From NCBI GenBank assembly GCA_011049955.1, contig DRGV01000011.1, positions 1-13,403 on the forward strand: DNA of 13,403 nucleotides, written 5' to 3'. The notes under the pieces were generated by a model, which saw only the letters and a program-made list of their open reading frames with translations, was not told where the DNA came from and ran no database searches. Both the position numbers and the translations under genes were made by a program. How positions within the stretch are numbered: the first letter of the stretch is position 1; the number at the start of each line of letters is the position of its first letter. The stretch is from a bacterium (GTDB lineage Bacteria; UBP18; UBA7526). Below are positions 5,503-12,779 of this stretch, piece after piece.

Positions 5503-7621
5503 ATCTTCTCTTAATCCTCTTTGTCAGGGGATAATCGATCCTCCCATGGGTTATTCCGCTCAGTGTACGGGTAAAGACCTCCACGATCTTCTTCAGGTCA
5601 CTTAATGTTAGAGGAGATTCATCGAGTTGAGAATCGGTGAACTTTTCATTGATAATCTCTCTTACCAAGATTTCAATCTCTTCTGAGGAAGGTTTAATGA
5701 GAGTACGTGAGGCGGCCTCCACACTATCTGCGAGCATGATGATAGCGGCCACCTTGCTCCTTGGCCCCGGGCCGGGATATCTGTAATCCTCTTCTTCTAC
5801 GCCTTCTTTCTTTAACTTCAGGGCTTTGCGATAGAGCCGGGCGATGAGACTCGTGCCATGATGCTGGGCGATGATATTTATAATCCTGGGGGTCAGTCTA
5901 TGCTCCCGGGCAATCTCCACCCCTTCCTTGACATGGGAGACAATAATCTGGGAACTCAATCTGGGAACCAGTTTTCCATACTCAGTAGAAGGACCGATCC
6001 TATTCTCAATGAAATAATCGCTATTCTTTATCTTTCCGATATCGTGATAATAGGAACCAACCCTTGCCAAGAGGGAATTGGCGCCCACGGCCTCGGCCGC
6101 ACTCTCCGCCAGATTGCCCACAATGATGGAGTGATGATAGGTCCCGGGGGCCTGAATGGCCAATCTCTTCAGTATCGGTTGATTGAGGCTGGAGAGTTCT
6201 AAGAGTCTTATATCCGTAGTAACCCGGAATCCATATTCAAATACCGGAAGGAGGGCAAAAGCGAGAAGAGAAGAGGCAAACCCATTGCCCAACCCCCACC
6301 AAAGACTCTTAATCTCCAGTTCTATTCCCAGAAGAAGGAAAGCAAGGATGAATAAGCAGTTAGTTAAGGCGATTAAGGCCCCGGCTTTTAAGAAATCGGT
6401 TCTATGCTTCATCCAGCGTACCGTATAGGCCCCGGTTGCCCCTCCGGCCAGGGCTACAATAGCAAAGGGAAGCCTGTTCCCAGTAAGAAGGCCGACCATG
6501 ATGGCCAGAGCAATCCCGGTCATTATGGCCAATCTCCCACCAAGGATGACGGCAATCAATATGGTGGCAAAAGCCACCGGGATGAGATAGCCACTTAAGT
6601 CCGTAAAGGTTAAGCCCTTGGTCAAGAGAAGCACGAGGATAACGATGAGGCCTAGAACAGAGAGAAGGGTATTGTCCTTCAGAACCCAGGTCTGGTAGCG
6701 ATGAAGGTAGAAACCTATTCCCATCATAAGGATAAGAATAATTAAGGCTCTTCCCATAATGATGGGAAAGACCCTTTTGGTAGTTGTCTGCCATAGGGTT
6801 TCCAGGGCCAGGAACTGATTCTCAGTAATGGGCTTTCCTCCCTCTGCAATTATCTGCCCTTTCTTGAATAGAGAGATTACAGGTGGTACACTCTCCCTGG
6901 CCTTTCTTTGTTTTTCCCTGGTCGCTTTATCATCATATCGGAAGTTCGAGATAATGAGTTTGCCTGCTATTTCATAACTTGCGTTACGTAGGAAACGATT
7001 ATCAGGAAAAAACCCTTGGCAACGGGCTTCCAATAGCCGCTGTGCCTCAGATAGGGTATATATCCCTTCCCTCTTTAATAGGGGGCTTTCTTTCCCATCG
7101 CTCGTTCTTACTTCGATCCCCTCCTTAATCTTGGTGGCGAGAAGTTCAGGGTCATCAATAATCTTTTTCTGCATTAGGGCTTGAAGAAGGGCTTTTATCT
7201 GGTCTTCCAATCTATCTGGTTTAGAATAGATTAATAGGGTGATGCGTGTCTTCTTAGAAAGTTTAATATTTAGTTCCTCGTTCAAAAGAGCTAATTTCTC
7301 TTCTTGGGATAGTTCCTCTCCCCTTACCTTCTTCACCCCCTCAAAGATGAGACTTGCTTTATCTTTCAACTCCTTAATCAATCTGGTGTTAAAGTCGTAG
7401 ACCGGTCTTACTTTATTTACCGCCTCTTCCTGTCTTTTGAGAGTAATCCCCTTATGAATTACGGATAACTCTTGGGGAGCTTTAACATCTCTAGGAGCGA
7501 TATCCCCCACCTTTAGCTTTGGACTGGGGATAGTGAGGATGGGTGAAGAGATAAGAACTAAAATGAGGAATAGTCCAGAAGCAAGCAGCCATCTTGTCGA
7601 TAGGTTTCTTCTATTCTTCAT
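5414..7621 (-). CDS. pgpH: PgpH-type 7TM-HD cyclic-di-AMP phosphodiesterase
   Basis: Integral membrane phosphodiesterase of the PgpH family, which hydrolyses cyclic-di-AMP on the cytoplasmic side. Numbered from the ATG at 7627 (two residues more than the preferred form): residues 11-33 are a first membrane helix; about 45-285 the extracytoplasmic 7TMR-HDED region; about 288-465 the multi-helix membrane domain; about 480-700 the HD domain. Visible metal or catalytic residues are His499 (TYHHS), His528-Asp529 (YYHDIGKIKN), His566, His589-His590 (AQHHGTS) and Asp634 (MLADSVEAASRT). The preferred start is ATG at 7621, since AAAGGA sits 6 nt before it and directly abuts 7627. The last 37 residues are a Lys/Arg-rich tail beyond the usual RIDYP end and overlap ybeY by 89 nt. 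Substrate specificity is inferred from the family; a phoH gene, often its neighbour, is not upstream here. Confidence 0.93.
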   Translation of the reverse strand: MKNRRNLSTRWLLASGLFLILVLISSPILTIPSPKLKVGDIAPRDVKAPQELSVIHKGITLKRQEEAVNKVRPVYDFNTRLIKELKDKASLIFEGVKKVRGEELSQEEKLALLNEELNIKLSKKTRITLLIYSKPDRLEDQIKALLQALMQKKIIDDPELLATKIKEGIEVRTSDGKESPLLKREGIYTLSEAQRLLEARCQGFFPDNRFLRNASYEIAGKLIISNFRYDDKATREKQRKARESVPPVISLFKKGQIIAEGGKPITENQFLALETLWQTTTKRVFPIIMGRALIILILMMGIGFYLHRYQTWVLKDNTLLSVLGLIVILVLLLTKGLTFTDLSGYLIPVAFATILIAVILGGRLAIMTGIALAIMVGLLTGNRLPFAIVALAGGATGAYTVRWMKHRTDFLKAGALIALTNCLFILAFLLLGIELEIKSLWWGLGNGFASSLLAFALLPVFEYGFRVTTDIRLLELSSLNQPILKRLAIQAPGTYHHSIIVGNLAESAAEAVGANSLLARVGSYYHDIGKIKNSDYFIENRIGPSTEYGKLVPRLSSQIIVSHVKEGVEIAREHRLTPRIINIIAQHHGTSLIARLYRKALKLKKEGVEEEDYRYPGPGPRSKVAAIIMLADSVEAASRTLIKPSSEEIEILVREIINEKFTDSQLDESPLTLSDLKKIVEVFTRTLSGITHGRIDYPLTKRIKRRYGNTSEEQSKRRRPQALFGKKGSQKSTRD

Positions 7622-7627
7622 TTTCAT

Positions 7628-7633
7628 TCCTTT
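7628..7633 (-). promoter_or_regulatory. Ribosome-binding site that favours the 7621 start of pgpH
   Basis: On the gene strand the sequence is AAAGGA, ATG, AAA, ATG. Spacing is zero to the first ATG (7627) and 6 nt to the second (7621), so the second is the better start. Confidence 0.55.
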
Positions 7634-7773
7634 GCAACCACAGAGTTGATATTCTTTCAGTTTGACGGTCTGACTGTTTGACAGATTGACAGTTTAAAAT
7701 TCAGTTTAACTGTCTAACCGTCCCACTGTCTCACTGCCTGACTGCTTTCTACAGCTCTGTGTTCTCAGTGGTT
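7634..7773. repeat. Intergenic repeat cluster with AACCACAGAG arms, entering the LysM gene
   Basis: Outer arms AACCACAGAG (7636-7645) and CTCTGTG...CTCAGTGGTT (7755-7773) are roughly inverse copies. Between them run degenerate units of TGACAGTTTGAC/CTGACTG type, including a bulged hairpin at 7688-7714. The right arm reaches into the LysM lipoprotein gene and supplies its last codons (AAC CAC TGA on the gene strand). No promoter for pgpH was recognised in the spacer. Confidence 0.75.
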
Positions 7774-8451
7774 ATTCTTGGGAATAGAAAGGATCTGGCC
7801 AGGATGAATGATATTGGCATTCTTGATCTTATCCTTATTCGCCCTATAGATCAGGACCCATTTCTCTGGATCCCCGTAGACTTCTTTAGCAATAATCTTC
7901 AATGTCTCACCCTTCTTCACTTTATGGTACTCGGGTAGTTTTGCTCCTGCCTTCAGGGCCAATTCCTTTGCCTCTCGGGCAATTTTTCTTGCCTCCTTGA
8001 ATCTTTCTTTTCCAAGAGTTGCTCTTGCTTTTCTTAACGTATCTTTTGCTACCCCAACCTCTTTATTCTCTTTCTCGGCCGTATTAATTACTTCTCTGGC
8101 CTTAGCGATCGCTCTCTCTGCCTCCTGGCGGGCGAGTCTTTTCGTTTTTAAGGTCTCTTCCGCTCTACTTTTCTTTTCTTCCTTTATTCTCTTGGCTACA
8201 GACTCTGCTATGCGGGCATCCACCTCTGACTCCCGAGCCAACTCCTCCACCTCCTTCTTTCTCTTCGCCCCTAAGGCCTGGGTGAGATAATCCTGGGCGC
8301 GCTCTAACCTCTTCGGGGCATATTCTCTGGCCCCAGCCTCTTTAGCTTTCTGGATAGCGATCTTGGCATCCACAATCTCCTGTAATGGTCTCTTCGGTCC
8401 GCAGCCTGTCAATAATATCCAGGTTAGGAATAAAAGACAGATAATTCTCAT
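7765..8451 (-). CDS. Lipoprotein with DUF4398-like helical region and C-terminal LysM domain
   Basis: A 228-residue predicted lipoprotein. The signal peptide ends in the lipobox LLTGC with Cys17 as lipidation site. Residues about 25-60 match the DUF4398 pattern (AKEAGAREYAPKRLERAQ), followed by a long charged, probably coiled-coil region rich in Lys, Glu and Ala to about 172. The end is a LysM domain (about 175-224: YHKVKKGETLKIIAKEVYG, IYRANKDKI, NIIHPGQILSIPK). It probably binds peptidoglycan while anchored to a membrane. Start ATG at 8451 has a strong site, GGAGGAAAG. It follows the DUF2914 lipoprotein gene by 25 nt and is likely co-transcribed. Its stop codon lies in a dispersed intergenic repeat. 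The precise role is unknown. Confidence 0.88.
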   Translation of the reverse strand: MRIICLLFLTWILLTGCGPKRPLQEIVDAKIAIQKAKEAGAREYAPKRLERAQDYLTQALGAKRKKEVEELARESEVDARIAESVAKRIKEEKKSRAEETLKTKRLARQEAERAIAKAREVINTAEKENKEVGVAKDTLRKARATLGKERFKEARKIAREAKELALKAGAKLPEYHKVKKGETLKIIAKEVYGDPEKWVLIYRANKDKIKNANIIHPGQILSIPKNNH

Positions 8452-8476
8452 CTTTCCTCCGTTATTAATAAAACTT

Positions 8477-8914
8477 CTACTTAATTTTAAAGGAAGCAGT
8501 CCCTAAAAGATTGCCCTGACTATCTATAATCCATACCCGCCAATCGCCCTTCCATTGAGGAAGAATAGTTTTATAGCTCCATGTCCTGTATCGCGGGGGT
8601 TTAACTTCTAAAGAAACCTCAGCCACCCTTTTCTCTCCATAATACCAGAGATGCTTTATTACTGTAGGTTCCTTCATCCCCTGGATGAGGGTCCAGCAAT
8701 AGACCCGTCCTACAGAATCAGGGAAGACAATAGCTGAGTCAATCGGCTGCCGATCTTTCACGCCTGTGGTCAGGGTAATCTTGGCTACCCTTAATGCGGG
8801 CCTTTCCGTTGCCGGGGTAGGCTCTTTCTTCACTTCTCCTTTGGGAGCGCACGCCATGAATACCGCTAATCCTAAAGTAATAATCAAGATCATTTTCGTT
8901 TTAGCAAAAAACAT
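8477..8914 (-). CDS. DUF2914 domain lipoprotein
   Basis: A 145-residue secreted protein with a hydrophobic signal segment (residues 8-21) and Cys22 in FMAC, an imperfect lipobox. Residues about 42-145 match the DUF2914 pattern: GRVYCWTLIQGMKEPTVIKH (69-88), WYYGEKRVAEVSLEVK, RYRTWSYKTI, GDWRVWIIDSQGNLLG. DUF2914 is a beta-rich extracytoplasmic domain of unproven function, common in Gram-negative environmental bacteria. Start ATG at 8914 has a near-perfect ribosome-binding site (AAAGGAGGT, 5 nt spacing). It lies 12 nt after the aspS stop, so it is almost certainly in the same transcript. The domain assignment comes from remembered family patterns and is fairly secure; the function is not known. 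Confidence 0.85.
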   Translation of the reverse strand: MFFAKTKMILIITLGLAVFMACAPKGEVKKEPTPATERPALRVAKITLTTGVKDRQPIDSAIVFPDSVGRVYCWTLIQGMKEPTVIKHLWYYGEKRVAEVSLEVKPPRYRTWSYKTILPQWKGDWRVWIIDSQGNLLGTASFKIK

Positions 8915-8926
8915 TTTTTACCTCCT

Positions 8927-10672
8927 TTACTTCTCAATTTTCAAATGAAGTTCTTTAAGTTGTTCATCATTTACTGGGGAGGGAGAACCGGTAAGAAGGG
9001 AGGTTGCCCTCTGGGTCTTGGGAAAGGCGATGACATCCCTTATCGTCTCCCTACCAGCCATGATCATCACTAGCCTATCTAATCCTAAAGCGATCCCTCC
9101 ATGGGGAGGGGCTCCGTATTCTAAGGCTTCGAGTAAGAATCCGAATCTCTCCCGTGCTTCTTTTTTGGGAATCTTCAGGGCCTGGAACATCTTCTCCTGC
9201 AATTTCCTATTGGCAATTCTGATACTCCCTCCTCCGATCTCTATGCCATTTAAGACTATATCGTAGGCCCTGGCCTTAACCTCTCCCGGTTTTTCTTGAA
9301 GTTTGGAAATATCTGATTCCCTCGGTGATGTGAAGGGATGGTGAACGGAAACGAATCTCTTCTCCTCCTCATCAAACTCTAAGAGGGGAAAGTCAACAAC
9401 CCACAGGAATCTATACTCCCCTTCTGGAATAAGTCCCAGTCTCTTCCCTAATTCTAAGCGAATCCGGCCCAGGACATCATGGACTATTTTTTCTTTATCA
9501 GCAATGAATAATAACAGGTCTCCTTCTTCTGCCCCCATCCTTTTAATCAAATCGCCAGTTATTCTTTTATTGAAAAACTTTGCTATGGGGGCCTTCACAC
9601 CCTCCTTAGTAATTCTAAGCCAGGCCAGGCCTTTAGCACCATAGACCAGGGCAATCTCAGTCAGCTCCTTTATCTCCTTAAGGCTTACTTTCTCTCCCCC
9701 AAAGACCCTTATTCCTTTGATAGATTTTGCCTCCTGGAATATTCTAAAGTCCGATTTCTTAGTAATCTCAGTGACATCGATGAGTTCCAGACCAAATCTG
9801 GTATCTGGATTATCTGTCCCAAATCTTTCCATGGCCTCTCCATAACTGAGACGGGGGAAGGGCCTTTTAATCCTTACTCCCAACACTTCTGAGAAGAGGT
9901 CAACCATCACTTCCTCTGCAATCCCCATGATATCCTTTTCATCAACAAAGGAGGCCTCCAGATCTAGTTGGGTGAACTCCGGTTGCCTATCAGCCCTCAA
10001 ATCCTCATCCCGGAAGCATTTCACAATCTGGAAGTATTTGTCGAAGCCAGAGACCATGAGCAGTTGTTTGAATAACTGAGGGGATTGGGGAAGAGCGAAG
10101 AAAGAGCCGGGATTTACTCGGGAAGGAACTAAATAGTCCCGGGCACCTTCTGGGGTACTCTTGGTCAGGACCGGGGTCTCGATCTCTATAAAATCTTTTT
10201 TATCCAAGAAGTCCCTTATTCTCTTGACCACCCGATGTCTCAGGATAAGATTAGACTGCATGGGCTTTCTGCGCAGGTCCAAATATCTATACTTCAATCT
10301 CAGATCCTCAGAGGCTCTTACACTATCAATGATCTCAAAGGGCGGGGTCTTGGACTCGTTTAATATCTCAACTCCTGAGGCTAAGACCTCAATCTCTCCT
10401 GTAGGAAGATTTCTATTCTCTGACCCCTTGGGTCTCTTGGCGACCTTCCCCTGAATGCTTAAGACATATTCATTTCTCAGGATATGGGCTTTGGTATGGG
10501 ATACTTTTGATATCTTGGGATTGAAGACCACCTGAGTAATTCCTCCCCAATCTCTCAAATCAATGAAGATGAGCCCTCCGTGGTCCCTTCTCCTTTGGAC
10601 CCAGCCGCAAAGAGTAACTTTTTTACCCATATCCTTCTTCTTTAATTCTCCACAGGAATGGGTTCTCTTCAT
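8927..10672 (-). CDS. aspS: Aspartyl-tRNA synthetase, bacterial type, possibly non-discriminating
   Basis: Charges tRNA-Asp with aspartate in the cytoplasm. The 581-residue protein has full bacterial architecture: OB-fold anticodon domain (about 1-105, TLCGWVQRRRDHGGLIFIDL), class II catalytic core with PVLTKSTPEGARDY (motif 1 region), FRDEDLRADRQPEFTQLD (220-237, motif 2), an inserted GAD domain (about 290-410) and motif 3 GIALGLDRLVMIMAGRETIR (526-545). His31 and Gly83 (Gly82 in Pseudomonas numbering) match residues linked to non-discriminating enzymes that also charge tRNA-Asn; that is inference and would require GatCAB elsewhere. The start ATG at 10672 has only a poor ribosome-binding site because a CACGGATT-type repeat lies directly upstream. 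Two lipoprotein genes follow closely. Confidence 0.96.
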   Translation of the reverse strand: MKRTHSCGELKKKDMGKKVTLCGWVQRRRDHGGLIFIDLRDWGGITQVVFNPKISKVSHTKAHILRNEYVLSIQGKVAKRPKGSENRNLPTGEIEVLASGVEILNESKTPPFEIIDSVRASEDLRLKYRYLDLRRKPMQSNLILRHRVVKRIRDFLDKKDFIEIETPVLTKSTPEGARDYLVPSRVNPGSFFALPQSPQLFKQLLMVSGFDKYFQIVKCFRDEDLRADRQPEFTQLDLEASFVDEKDIMGIAEEVMVDLFSEVLGVRIKRPFPRLSYGEAMERFGTDNPDTRFGLELIDVTEITKKSDFRIFQEAKSIKGIRVFGGEKVSLKEIKELTEIALVYGAKGLAWLRITKEGVKAPIAKFFNKRITGDLIKRMGAEEGDLLLFIADKEKIVHDVLGRIRLELGKRLGLIPEGEYRFLWVVDFPLLEFDEEEKRFVSVHHPFTSPRESDISKLQEKPGEVKARAYDIVLNGIEIGGGSIRIANRKLQEKMFQALKIPKKEARERFGFLLEALEYGAPPHGGIALGLDRLVMIMAGRETIRDVIAFPKTQRATSLLTGSPSPVNDEQLKELHLKIEK

Positions 10673-10804
10673 TTTTCACCACGGATTATCACAGATTTTT
10701 TACAGATTAGCACAGATACTGGATTCTTGTTCTCGATTGCTTGATATCTCGATAGCTTGATTGCTCGATAGATATTCTGCTCACCTGGTCACTTTCTCAC
10801 CTGC
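10673..10804. repeat. Intergenic low-complexity repeats upstream of aspS
   Basis: Three different degenerate repeat types are strung together: CACGGATTATCACAGATT units (10678-10717), CTCGATAGCTTGATTG units with a period near 8 (about 10730-10772), and CACTTTCTCAC units running into the NYN gene. No recognisable promoter was found for aspS here. Confidence 0.7.
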
Positions 10805-10823
10805 TCACTTTCTCACTTTCCTA
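10790..10823. repeat. 34-bp dispersed repeat, copy 2, overlapping the 3' end of the NYN gene
   Basis: Identical over 34 bases to 5041-5074. It encodes the final RKVRK and TGA stop of the NYN-domain protein. Confidence 0.95.
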
Positions 10824-11320
10824 TGTCGTTCTTTGATTAAGAGATTACTCTCAATAGGATAGTACTGGGTAGCGGCTTCTATTAATTCATCCGCTGTTGA
10901 TTTGGGAAAGGATATTACCTCTACTCTCACTCCTTTTCCCTTTAGCATATTTACTAAATCGACAAAGTCTCCGTCCCCGGAGACCAGGATCATGGTATCT
11001 ATTCTATCTGCTAATGATATACTATCGATGGCAATCCCCATATCCCAGTCTCCCTTTGCCGTTCCATCGGGACGAATCTTCAGATTTTTTGACTTCACTT
11101 CATATCCCGTACGCGAGAGCATATCGATAAATTTCGCCTGGTCAATACCTTTAGTCTGAACAATATAGGCAATGGCTCTTATTAGTCTTCGCCCCTGAAC
11201 CGCAGATTCTAAAAGTTTTGCAAAGTTTAACTTCGCTCCATACTGATGCCTTGCCGAATAGAACATATTCTGGACATCGACAAAAATTCCTACCTTCTGA
11301 TATTTTGATAACTTAGTCAT
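10805..11320 (-). CDS. NYN domain protein, LabA/DUF88-like putative ribonuclease
   Basis: A 171-residue protein of the NYN (PIN-like) fold, LabA/DUF88 group, predicted to be a metal-dependent RNase. Typical acidic residues are visible: Asp15 in GIFVDVQNMF with Asn18; Asp91, Asp93 and Asp99 in KGDWDMGIAID; Asp116 and Asp118 in LVSGDGDFVDLV. The hydrophobic strand RVEVISF follows. No partner domain (such as OST-HTH) is attached, so the substrate is unknown. Start ATG at 11320 has GAGGAGA 3 nt upstream. It sits between hisS and aspS, which hints at a link to RNA metabolism, though the spacers are repeat-filled and the association may be loose. The C-terminal RKVRK derives from a dispersed repeat and is unlikely to be functional. 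Confidence 0.9.
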   Translation of the reverse strand: MTKLSKYQKVGIFVDVQNMFYSARHQYGAKLNFAKLLESAVQGRRLIRAIAYIVQTKGIDQAKFIDMLSRTGYEVKSKNLKIRPDGTAKGDWDMGIAIDSISLADRIDTMILVSGDGDFVDLVNMLKGKGVRVEVISFPKSTADELIEAATQYYPIESNLLIKERHRKVRK

Positions 11321-11337
11321 CTTCTCCTCACTTTGCT

Positions 11338-11406
11338 CGGAAGTTTACAGTTTACAGTGAACAGTTTACAGTTAAAGCTGATTACTGTTTGCTGGTTACT
11401 GGTTAC
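11338..11406. repeat. Intergenic TTTACAGT/GGTTACT repeats reaching the hisS stop
   Basis: Short tandem units TTTACAGT (about 11343-11372) are followed by degenerate GATTACTGTTTGCTGGTTACTG units. The last of these contains the hisS TAA stop (11403-11405). Confidence 0.75.
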
Positions 11407-12659
11407 TTCTTTACTTCTCTACTTACTTCTTCTATTATCTTGCTTAAAGGTATCTCTTCCTGCTTACCGGTGGCCATATTCTTAAGTATGGCTCTCTTCT
11501 TGGCGCGCTCCTCCTCTCCCAGAATGAGAACATATCTTGCCCCCAATCTATTTGCTAATCTCATCTGACTCTTGAGACTCTTGGAAGATAAGCTTCCTTC
11601 TACCTTCAGATTCTTCTCTCTCAATCTCTGGACCAAAGCGAAGCCTTTCTTGCTTGCCCTCTTCCCTAAGGAGGCAAGATAGATATCTATACCCTCCTCA
11701 ACCGGGAGCTTAACTTCTTCTCTTTCTAAAGCCAGGATTAACCTATCCGTTCCCAGGGCTACCCCAACTGCCGGGGTGGAAGGTCCTCCCAGATCTTCAA
11801 TCAGGTCATCATACCTTCCACCAGCTGCGATGGCGTTCTGGGCCCCCAACTCCCTGCTGGTGATTTCAAAGGCCGTCCGAGTATAATAATCAAGACCTCT
11901 CACCAATCTGGGGTTGATGATATATTTGATCTTCAGAATATTCAGATACCTCTTTACTTCTTCCAGCGCTCCTCTACATTCTCCACAGAGATACTCAGAT
12001 ATGACGGGAGCCTTGATAATATATCTCTGACATCCCTTACTCTTACAATCCAGGATACGTAAGGGATTCTTTCTGTAACGCCTCTTACAGTCATCGCAGA
12101 GAGAGTTCAGTTTTTCTCTAAAATAGTTCTTTAACGTCTTTTTATATTCTGGCTGACACTTTCTGCATCCAGCACTATTCAATTGAAGGATGAGGTCCTT
12201 CAGTCCCAGCTTCTTAAGGAGGGTCATGGTGAGGGAGATTATCTCGGCATCGCTTACTGGAGAGTCGCTCCCTATAGTCTCTGCTCCAATCTGATAGAAC
12301 TCCCGGTATCTCCCTGCCTGTGGCCTTTCATATCTGTAGAAGGAACCAAGATAGTATAACTTGACTGGAGTGGGGAGCCTATTCTCCAGGTAGGCCCGGA
12401 CAATGGGAGCTGTTCCCTCTGGCCTTAAGGTGAGAGACCTTCCCTTTCTATCTTTGAAGGTGTACATCTCCTTGGCCACGATGTCTGTAGCCTCGCCAAT
12501 GCTTCGATTGAAGAGGGGGGTTTTCTCAAATAGGGGGGTCCTTATCTCTTGGAATCCAAAGTTCTCCAGGATCTCCCGAGCAATCTTTTCGATATACTGC
12601 CACTTCCTTATCTTATCGGGCAGAATATCCCTCGTTCCCCGTACTTTTCTAACCTTCAT
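11403..12659 (-). CDS. hisS: Histidyl-tRNA synthetase
   Basis: Charges tRNA-His with histidine. From the ATG at 12659 the protein has 418 residues with all class II HisRS blocks: RGTRDILP (7-14), motif 2 around TLRPEGTAPIVRAY and YRYERPQAGRYREFYQIGAE (108-127), GLDYYTRTAFEI (255-266), AGGRYDDLIEDLGG (279-292) and GVALGTDRL (299-307), then the anticodon-binding domain. The insertion domain carries eight cysteines in four pairs (C165/C168, C188/C191, C205/C210, C225/C228), a pattern I recall from many Firmicute and thermophile enzymes and possibly zinc-binding. A TTG at 12689 would add ten residues, but the ATG has GAGG 5 nt upstream and gives the family N-terminus. The stop lies in an intergenic repeat. 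A near-consensus promoter lies upstream. Confidence 0.96.
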   Translation of the reverse strand: MKVRKVRGTRDILPDKIRKWQYIEKIAREILENFGFQEIRTPLFEKTPLFNRSIGEATDIVAKEMYTFKDRKGRSLTLRPEGTAPIVRAYLENRLPTPVKLYYLGSFYRYERPQAGRYREFYQIGAETIGSDSPVSDAEIISLTMTLLKKLGLKDLILQLNSAGCRKCQPEYKKTLKNYFREKLNSLCDDCKRRYRKNPLRILDCKSKGCQRYIIKAPVISEYLCGECRGALEEVKRYLNILKIKYIINPRLVRGLDYYTRTAFEITSRELGAQNAIAAGGRYDDLIEDLGGPSTPAVGVALGTDRLILALEREEVKLPVEEGIDIYLASLGKRASKKGFALVQRLREKNLKVEGSLSSKSLKSQMRLANRLGARYVLILGEEERAKKRAILKNMATGKQEEIPLSKIIEEVSREVKK

Positions 12660-12664
12660 CCCAT

Positions 12665-12668
12665 CCTC
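12665..12668 (-). promoter_or_regulatory. Ribosome-binding site deciding the hisS start at 12659
   Basis: GAGG lies 5 nt before the ATG at 12659; nothing comparable precedes the alternative TTG at 12689. Confidence 0.6.
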
Positions 12669-12750
12669 GCTAACACTCGGAAGTAACAACTAACATTGAG
12701 CAAGTAACAATTATTCAATGTTCAATGTTCATTGTTCAATTATCAATGAT
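12669..12750. repeat. Intergenic TTCAATGTTCAATG repeats in the hisS leader
   Basis: Degenerate units such as TTCAATG/TTCATTG/AAGTAACAA fill the stretch between the promoter and the hisS ribosome-binding site, so they would form its transcribed leader. Confidence 0.7.
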
Positions 12751-12779
12751 AGTATATCGTATTTCTCCTAAAATGTCAA
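12751..12779 (-). promoter_or_regulatory. Near-consensus sigma70 promoter for hisS
   Basis: On the gene strand TTGACA (12779-12774) is followed after exactly 17 nt by TATACT (12756-12751), one base off TATAAT. Transcription should start near 12744, giving a leader of about 85 nt before hisS. The -35 box overlaps the TGA stop of the Sir2 gene (12778-12776). Confidence 0.8.

Noticed and set aside
6402..6794. 130-codon minus-strand ORF inside pgpH
   Set aside because: It is another frame of the membrane domain of pgpH, with low-complexity composition and no ribosome-binding site.
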